Shown here one piece after another: positions 41,157-45,737 of a stretch of DNA of 45,737 nt; positions within the stretch are counted from its first letter, which is position 1, and the number at the start of each line of letters is the position of its first letter. The stretch is taken from positions 1 through 45,737 of the forward strand of contig JABDFS010000013.1 of NCBI GenBank assembly GCA_013286425.1. Reading direction: 5' to 3'. The DNA comes from Bacteroidota bacterium. GTDB taxonomy: Bacteria > Bacteroidota > Bacteroidia > Chitinophagales > Chitinophagaceae. Below the pieces are notes generated by a model. It had not been told where the DNA came from, searched no databases, and saw only the letters and a program-made list of their open reading frames with translations. The position numbers were made by a program, and so were the translations under genes.

Positions 41157-43088
41157 ATGAAAATACGACTGCTTTGTTTTTTCACTTTTATAATTGCTGC
41201 TGGAAATTTTGTCAAAGCGCAAACGCTATTCACTTATGGAACACATGCTGTTTCTAAAAAAGAATTTTTAGATGCATACAATAAAAATCCTGATACAACA
41301 GCGAATAAGGAGCAAAGCCTTAAAGATTATCTTGACTTATATGTAAATTTTCGTTTGAAACTGCAGGCAGCCTATGATGAAAAAGCGAATACCAATGCTG
41401 ATCTTATAAGTGAAGCAGATAATTTTAAAGGACAGCTTGCAGAGAATTATATCAACCAACAGGCAGATATAACAAAATTGCTTCATGAAGCTTTTGTGCG
41501 CAGCCAGAAGGACATTCAGCTTCAACAGGTTTTTGTGAAATTTCAAGGTAATGATTCTGTACAGGCATACGCAGCAATTCAAAAAGCATACAACGATTTA
41601 AAAGCCGGTAAAAGTTTTAATGAAGTAGCAACCGCTTATTCAACCGATTCTTCTGTAAAAGCAGTTCAGGGAAATGTTGGATACATTACTGTATTCACCT
41701 TGCCATATAATCTTGAAACATTCATTTATAATATAAAACCAGGTAATTATTCAGGCATATATAAAAGTAATGTTGGGTATCACATTTTTAAAAATGTTTC
41801 AGAAAGGCCAGCATTGGGGAGAAGAAGAATTGAACAATTGCTTTTCAGTTTGTACCCGGGATATACCAATGAACAGGAAGATTTTATTAAACATACTGCT
41901 GATTCTGTTTACGGTCTTTTACAAAAAGGCACTCCGTTCGAACCACTGTATTCTGTTTATGGCCATACGAGTTATGATCAGGGGCCGAACGTTATGGAAA
42001 TAAAAGTGGGTGATTATGATGCAGACTTCGAAGAGCCGGTATTCAACCTGAAAAATGCTGATGATTTCACCAAACCTTTTAAAACCAATTATGGGTATAA
42101 CATCGTTAAGCTTAATCAAATACTTCCTGTTCCCGCTAATGAAAATGACATCAATTATATTGCCTGGCTTCAAACTCAAATTCAAAATGATGGAAGGCTT
42201 GATGCGGCAAAAAATGTTTTGGTAGAAAGCTGGCTTCCTAAAACCGGCTTTAAAGAAATGCCTTATAAGCATTCAGATTTATGGATATATACAGATAGTA
42301 CCTTACAGAACTCTGCCAAACTGCCTGTTAATTATAAGGGATTTACCTCTGAAACAATTTTGTTTCAGTTTACCAAAGAAAAATTTTCGGTTAAAAACTG
42401 GATTTCATATTTGAATAACAACGGCGTTGCGATAAATCCAAATATTAAAATTAATTATGAAAAATTAATGCATGATTATATTAGAACTTCATGCGGAGCT
42501 TATTACAGAAAGCATATAGAAGAATTTGATACCGCTGCCCCTGAACAACTAAAAGAATTCAATGATGCAAACATGTTGTTTTATGTAATGGATAAACATG
42601 TTTGGAGCAAAGCGTCTGATGACAGCACAGGCCTTAAAAAATATTACACACAGCATGCAGCCGAATACCAATGGAAACAAAGTGTAACTGCTCTTGTTAT
42701 TTCGGCACAGGATAAAAAAACGGCCGATTCCATAGCGCTTAAAATAAAAAATAACCCACAGGATTGGAGAAATATAGTGGCAGTATATAATGCTGTGTAT
42801 GCTGATAGCAATAGGTACGAGATAGATCAATTACCTGTTCATCAACAGGTGCGTGCCGAAAAAGATTATCAAACAACGTCAGAAGTAAACGAAGCCGGCG
42901 ATTCTTATACGTTCGTGCATGTTTTACAGATATATAATCAACCTCAACAAAAAAGTTTTGAAGAAGCCAAGGGCATTGTAATAAACGAATATCAACAGCA
43001 GTTGGAAAAAGATTGGCTTAATGTTTTGAAAAAACAATACCCTGTAAAAGTTAATGCTGCAGTTCTTAATACCCTATTGAATAAATAA
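41157..43088 (+). CDS. SurA-like periplasmic peptidylprolyl isomerase
   Basis: This 643-residue protein has a signal peptide (LLCFFTFIIAAGNFVKAQ) and parvulin-type PPIC domains. The first (about 120-225) contains GKSFNEVATAYSTDSSVKA, GNVGYIT and YKSNVGYHIFKN. A second, more divergent one (about 230-325) contains LLQKGTPFEPLYSVYG and FKTNYGYNIVKLN. A third degenerate parvulin-like region may lie near residue 500-600. It should act as a chaperone/prolyl isomerase for outer-membrane proteins. It is encoded with a thioredoxin-fold partner, which fits a shared role. Confidence 0.88.
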   Translation: MKIRLLCFFTFIIAAGNFVKAQTLFTYGTHAVSKKEFLDAYNKNPDTTANKEQSLKDYLDLYVNFRLKLQAAYDEKANTNADLISEADNFKGQLAENYINQQADITKLLHEAFVRSQKDIQLQQVFVKFQGNDSVQAYAAIQKAYNDLKAGKSFNEVATAYSTDSSVKAVQGNVGYITVFTLPYNLETFIYNIKPGNYSGIYKSNVGYHIFKNVSERPALGRRRIEQLLFSLYPGYTNEQEDFIKHTADSVYGLLQKGTPFEPLYSVYGHTSYDQGPNVMEIKVGDYDADFEEPVFNLKNADDFTKPFKTNYGYNIVKLNQILPVPANENDINYIAWLQTQIQNDGRLDAAKNVLVESWLPKTGFKEMPYKHSDLWIYTDSTLQNSAKLPVNYKGFTSETILFQFTKEKFSVKNWISYLNNNGVAINPNIKINYEKLMHDYIRTSCGAYYRKHIEEFDTAAPEQLKEFNDANMLFYVMDKHVWSKASDDSTGLKKYYTQHAAEYQWKQSVTALVISAQDKKTADSIALKIKNNPQDWRNIVAVYNAVYADSNRYEIDQLPVHQQVRAEKDYQTTSEVNEAGDSYTFVHVLQIYNQPQQKSFEEAKGIVINEYQQQLEKDWLNVLKKQYPVKVNAAVLNTLLNK

Positions 43089-43214
43089 ATTTTGCAAAAA
43101 AATTTGATTTTGAAAATGGGTTTGGCAGTTAATTTGTTAAAATAATAAACGTTTAGATTATACATTTTAAATTTGTGACGTTGTTTAACCTTGCCTAAGC
43201 TCAAATTTATTTGC

Positions 43215-44354
43215 ATGGTACAAGTGATTGCCGGAATAATTATTGCATACTTAATAACCTATTTTTTGCTGCCTTTGATAATACGCATAGCACACGACAA
43301 CAAGTTGTATGATATTCCTGATGAAAGGAAAATACACAGTCATGAAGTGTCTTCGCTGGGTGGTATTGCTATTTTTTCGGGATTGATACTTAGCCTTCTT
43401 TTGGTATCCGACGGTAATTATAATTCAGAGATGCAATATTTTATTGCGGCTTTCTTCATTATTTTTCTTTTAGGTGTAATCGATGATATATTCTGTTTAA
43501 AGGCGTGGAAAAAAATTGTTGGGCAATTGCTTGTAACCGCAATGCTTACACTTAAGGGTGGTTTACTTATTACAAATCTGCATGGATTTTTAGGCATTAA
43601 TGAATTAACTCACATCGAAAGCCTTTATGTAAGCTCCTTTACTATTCTGTTACTGATAAACTCATTTAATTTAATTGACGGTGTTGATGGTCTTGCCGGA
43701 TCACTTGGCTTTATTGCATGCCTGTTTTTCGGGACTTTCTTCTTTATCAATAATAATTTTTCTTACGCGGTTTTATCTTTTTCAATGTGTGGTGCATTGC
43801 TGGGGTTTCTCATGTACAATTTTCCTCCGGCAAAAATTTTTATGGGAGATTCCGGTTCTACTACAATCGGGCTAATGTGTGCCATACTTTCAATAAAATT
43901 TATTGAGAACACCGCTATACAATCTGATCTTGGCAGTAGTGCCGTGCCCGCAATTGCTTTTGGCTTCCTGTTGATACCTCTAATGGATGTATTACGGGTT
44001 TTTGCTTTACGTATCGCTAAAAAACAATCACCGCTGGCACCTGATCGCAATCATTTGCATCACTTATTGCAAAACAAGGGTTTTTCTCATACAGAAGTAA
44101 CTATAACTTTAGTATCAGCCCAGTTTCTTTTTGCAGGATTTACTTTTTTAATTCAAAAACTTGATCTGCACCTAATAATTGCTATACAGTTTATTCTCTA
44201 TTTTGGCCTGGCATTCATGCTAAAAAAATTTATTCCCGTACGCAAAAACATGCATATCGTGCGCGATGAAATTGCCAATGAAGTTGTGCCTGATATCAGG
44301 GTTTATACTATTTACCGCCCTAAAGAAAAAGTATCGTCCGGCGAAGACTCATAG
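43215..44354 (+). CDS. WecA/MraY-family undecaprenyl-phosphate sugar-1-phosphate transferase
   Basis: This 379-residue polytopic enzyme (about eleven hydrophobic segments) links a UDP-sugar phosphate, probably GlcNAc-1-P, to undecaprenyl phosphate to begin a surface polysaccharide. The motifs are HSHEVSSLGGIAIF-like, VIDDIFCLKAWKK (DD), NLIDGVDGLAG, IFMGDSGSTTIG and DRNHLHHLL. The HLHH-type loop places it nearer WecA than MraY. It starts at an ATG 24 bases after an in-frame TTG. TAAATTTG near 43167 may be its -7 element. frr follows 44 bp downstream. Confidence 0.9.
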   Translation: MVQVIAGIIIAYLITYFLLPLIIRIAHDNKLYDIPDERKIHSHEVSSLGGIAIFSGLILSLLLVSDGNYNSEMQYFIAAFFIIFLLGVIDDIFCLKAWKKIVGQLLVTAMLTLKGGLLITNLHGFLGINELTHIESLYVSSFTILLLINSFNLIDGVDGLAGSLGFIACLFFGTFFFINNNFSYAVLSFSMCGALLGFLMYNFPPAKIFMGDSGSTTIGLMCAILSIKFIENTAIQSDLGSSAVPAIAFGFLLIPLMDVLRVFALRIAKKQSPLAPDRNHLHHLLQNKGFSHTEVTITLVSAQFLFAGFTFLIQKLDLHLIIAIQFILYFGLAFMLKKFIPVRKNMHIVRDEIANEVVPDIRVYTIYRPKEKVSSGEDS

Positions 44355-44398
44355 CATTTAATTTTAGATGCTTAGTTTTGTTCAAATTTTTTTCGATT

Positions 44399-44965
44399 AT
44401 GGAATCAGAAGAACTGGAACTTGTCATAGATGATGCTGAATCATCTATGAAGAAGGCCATTAATCATCTTGAAGCTGAATTAACAAAAATCCGCGCGGGC
44501 AAAGCAAATCCAACTATGGTTGACGGAGTATTTGTTGAATATTATGGCAACCCGACACCTATAACGCAAGTTGCCAACGTTACCATACTTGATGCACGTA
44601 CCATCAGCATTCAACCCTGGGAAAAAAAAATGTTGCAGGCAATTGAAAAAGCAATATTGCAGGCAAATATTGGTATAACACCACAGAATGATGGTAACCA
44701 GATCCGCCTCTTTCTTCCTCCCTTGACTGAAGAGCGTCGCAGAGAATTATTTAAAAGAGCAAGTGGCGAAGGTGAGCACTCCAAAGTAGCAATAAGAAAT
44801 ATTCGTCGTGATGCAGTTGAAGAAATTAAAAGATTGCAGAAAGATGGTTTAAGCAAAGATGTCGCTGCTGATGCAGAAGAAACTGTGCAGCAAACAACAA
44901 ACAGATATATTACTTTGGTTGATAAGCATCTTGCTGCGAAAGAAAAAGAAATGATGGCAGTTTAG
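44399..44965 (+). CDS. frr: Ribosome recycling factor
   Basis: RRF splits post-termination ribosomes together with EF-G. The 188-residue length fits (about 185). Family sequence includes ELTKIRAGKANPTMVDGVFVEYYG, NVTILDARTISIQPWE, IRLFLPPLTEERRRELF and the conserved AIRNIRRDA. An upstream in-frame TTG at 44378 is rejected. TAGTTTTG (44373-44380) gives a -7 element with a short leader. A strong bidirectional terminator follows 20 bp after the stop. Confidence 0.97.
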   Translation: MESEELELVIDDAESSMKKAINHLEAELTKIRAGKANPTMVDGVFVEYYGNPTPITQVANVTILDARTISIQPWEKKMLQAIEKAILQANIGITPQNDGNQIRLFLPPLTEERRRELFKRASGEGEHSKVAIRNIRRDAVEEIKRLQKDGLSKDVAADAEETVQQTTNRYITLVDKHLAAKEKEMMAV

Positions 44966-44984
44966 TTTTTTAAAAATATTCAAT

Positions 44985-45018
44985 AAAAAAAGGTTTCAAT
45001 AATTTGAAACCTTTTTTT
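44985..45018. terminator. Bidirectional intrinsic terminator between frr and the DinB gene
   Basis: AAAAAAAGGTTTCAA (44985-44999) and TTGAAACCTTTTTTT (45004-45018) form a perfect 15-bp stem with a four-base loop. A-tract and T-tract are symmetric, so it can end transcription from frr (rightward) and from the DinB gene (leftward). Confidence 0.92.
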
Positions 45019-45020
45019 AT

Positions 45021-45518
45021 TTAGAATTTATCATCTGCAGAAGGTCCGTACATCCCGGGAACAGGAACATCAAGCAAACGTAAATACACACTTAACTGAC
45101 CGCGATGATGATAGATATGATTATAGCTAAAACTTCTCATGGCTACTTTCTTCGGCATTTGAAACATAACCTGCCCGTTGCGCTTAACCGTCCATATTTT
45201 GTTAAGGTCATCATCTGTTGCCTGCTCTAAAGCTACCGTTGCTTCTGCAAGTCTTTCATCAAATATTTTTAAAATTTCTTCTATGTTTTCAGGAAAAGCG
45301 GAACTAAAAGAAGCTGTGGCAAAATCAAATTCATCTGATTGTAAAATGCGTTCGATCCACAAATTCAACTCAGCGATATGCTTTGTAAGCCTTCCGAGTT
45401 TCATAGATTTTGAATGAGGATGCCAGTCAAATTTGTCAGCAGGAATTCGTTCAAGCATTTTTCTTGTACTGGAGGCTTCATGTTTAAGTTCGCCAAGTAA
45501 AGTAGTGTTGATTGCCAT
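45021..45518 (-). CDS. DinB-family four-helix protein
   Basis: This 165-residue protein is a DinB/DUF1569-like four-helix bundle with putative metal histidines: H13 in LKHEASST, one near residue 47 in TKHIAEL, and HIYHHRGQLSVYLRLLDVPVPGMYGPS at the C-terminal side. DinB-superfamily members include thiol transferases, but most are uncharacterised, so no reaction is claimed. The C-terminal GPSADDKF end is typical of a large Bacteroidota group. Transcription probably ends at the shared terminator with frr. Confidence 0.85.
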   Translation of the reverse strand: MAINTTLLGELKHEASSTRKMLERIPADKFDWHPHSKSMKLGRLTKHIAELNLWIERILQSDEFDFATASFSSAFPENIEEILKIFDERLAEATVALEQATDDDLNKIWTVKRNGQVMFQMPKKVAMRSFSYNHIYHHRGQLSVYLRLLDVPVPGMYGPSADDKF

Positions 45519-45594
45519 TGTATTTATTTTGGTGGAGTGTTAAAATAAAAAATAAAGAGGTATAAATGTATCGACAGATGGTTGCCATTAATAG

Positions 45595-45737
45595 CTAAGC
45601 ATAATGCGCAAAATCTTTTTCGTAGTTTCCTTTTATTCTTTCGATCGGTGGATTGTAGTAGCCAAATTTTAAGTGCGGAAATTCTTCTCTTAATAATTCC
45701 ATCAACTGTTTCATTCCGAGCATTTCACCTGTTTCAA
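45595..45737 (-). CDS. C-terminal 46 residues of an unidentified protein, cut by the window edge
   Basis: On the minus strand a frame enters at 45737 and stops at a TAG at 45597-45595. It encodes ETGEMLGMKQLMELLREEF, then PHLKFGYYNPPIERIKG and NYEKDFAHYA. The frame has no stop and a plausible composition, so it is probably the end of a real gene. I do not recognise the family from this fragment. About 76 bp separate its stop from the DinB start. Confidence 0.6.
   Translation of the reverse strand, partial: ETGEMLGMKQLMELLREEFPHLKFGYYNPPIERIKGNYEKDFAHYA

Overview
The window looks like chromosomal DNA from a Bacteroidota bacterium, most likely of the Chitinophagaceae or a near relative. The evidence is a SusC/SusD pair, several TonB-dependent receptors with CarboxypepD_reg-like N-termini, many lipoproteins, TAnnTTTG-type -7 promoter elements, AT-rich genes with weak ribosome binding sites, and Bacteroidota-type gene neighbourhoods such as tandem rhomboids next to EEP-family proteins. 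The assignment rests on gene content and motifs. No rRNA, tRNA, CRISPR array, prophage or intact insertion sequence was seen.

Layout. (1) 1-3877, leftward: the promoter-proximal end of a kdp potassium-pump operon (kdpF, kdpA and an extra 27-codon membrane ORF), preceded by a sigma54-activator response regulator. A plausible sigma54 promoter and an inverted-repeat activator site lie between them. (2) 4103-9745, rightward: mltG, a BrkB/YihY membrane protein, a HerA/DUF853 ATPase gene split by one in-frame TAA, glyS, and a small coiled-coil membrane protein. (3) 9742-11412, leftward: a ferredoxin-NADP reductase-like flavoprotein and a sialate O-acetylesterase-like lipoprotein. (4) 11696-15112: mfd. 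(5) 15588-23481, leftward: a SusC/SusD unit with its own terminator, then a separate DUF3347 lipoprotein/TonB-dependent receptor unit that may handle a metal. (6) 23810-24850: a secreted EEP nuclease/phosphatase. (7) 25303-28781: a compact ethanolamine module (permease, eutB, eutC) with no microcompartment genes. (8) 28854-33957: lysA, an MlaF-type ABC ATPase, rpe, a TPR lipoprotein and fabD. (9) 34115-39578, leftward and tightly packed: rlmD, two rhomboids and two EEP paralogues. (10) 39703-44965, rightward: a thioredoxin-fold lipoprotein or periplasmic protein, a SurA-like PPIase, a WecA/MraY-type transferase and frr. (11) A strong bidirectional terminator, a DinB-family gene, and the C-terminal end of an unidentified gene running off the window.

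Most genes are housekeeping or envelope genes. The unusual content is in the spacers. They hold two 11-bp-period tandem arrays of unrelated sequence, a dispersed GTTGCGACGCAAC repeat family (four copies), a cloverleaf-like nested palindrome between divergent genes, palindrome-rich repeats near mfd, elements ending in GTCGAAATGAC-like sequence between convergent genes, and imperfect hairpins in operon spacers. The strongest leads are the sigma54/kdp control region with its extra mini-ORF, the cloverleaf element, the 11-bp arrays, the nonsense-split HerA gene, possible leaderless promoters, and the DUF3347/TonB receptor pair.
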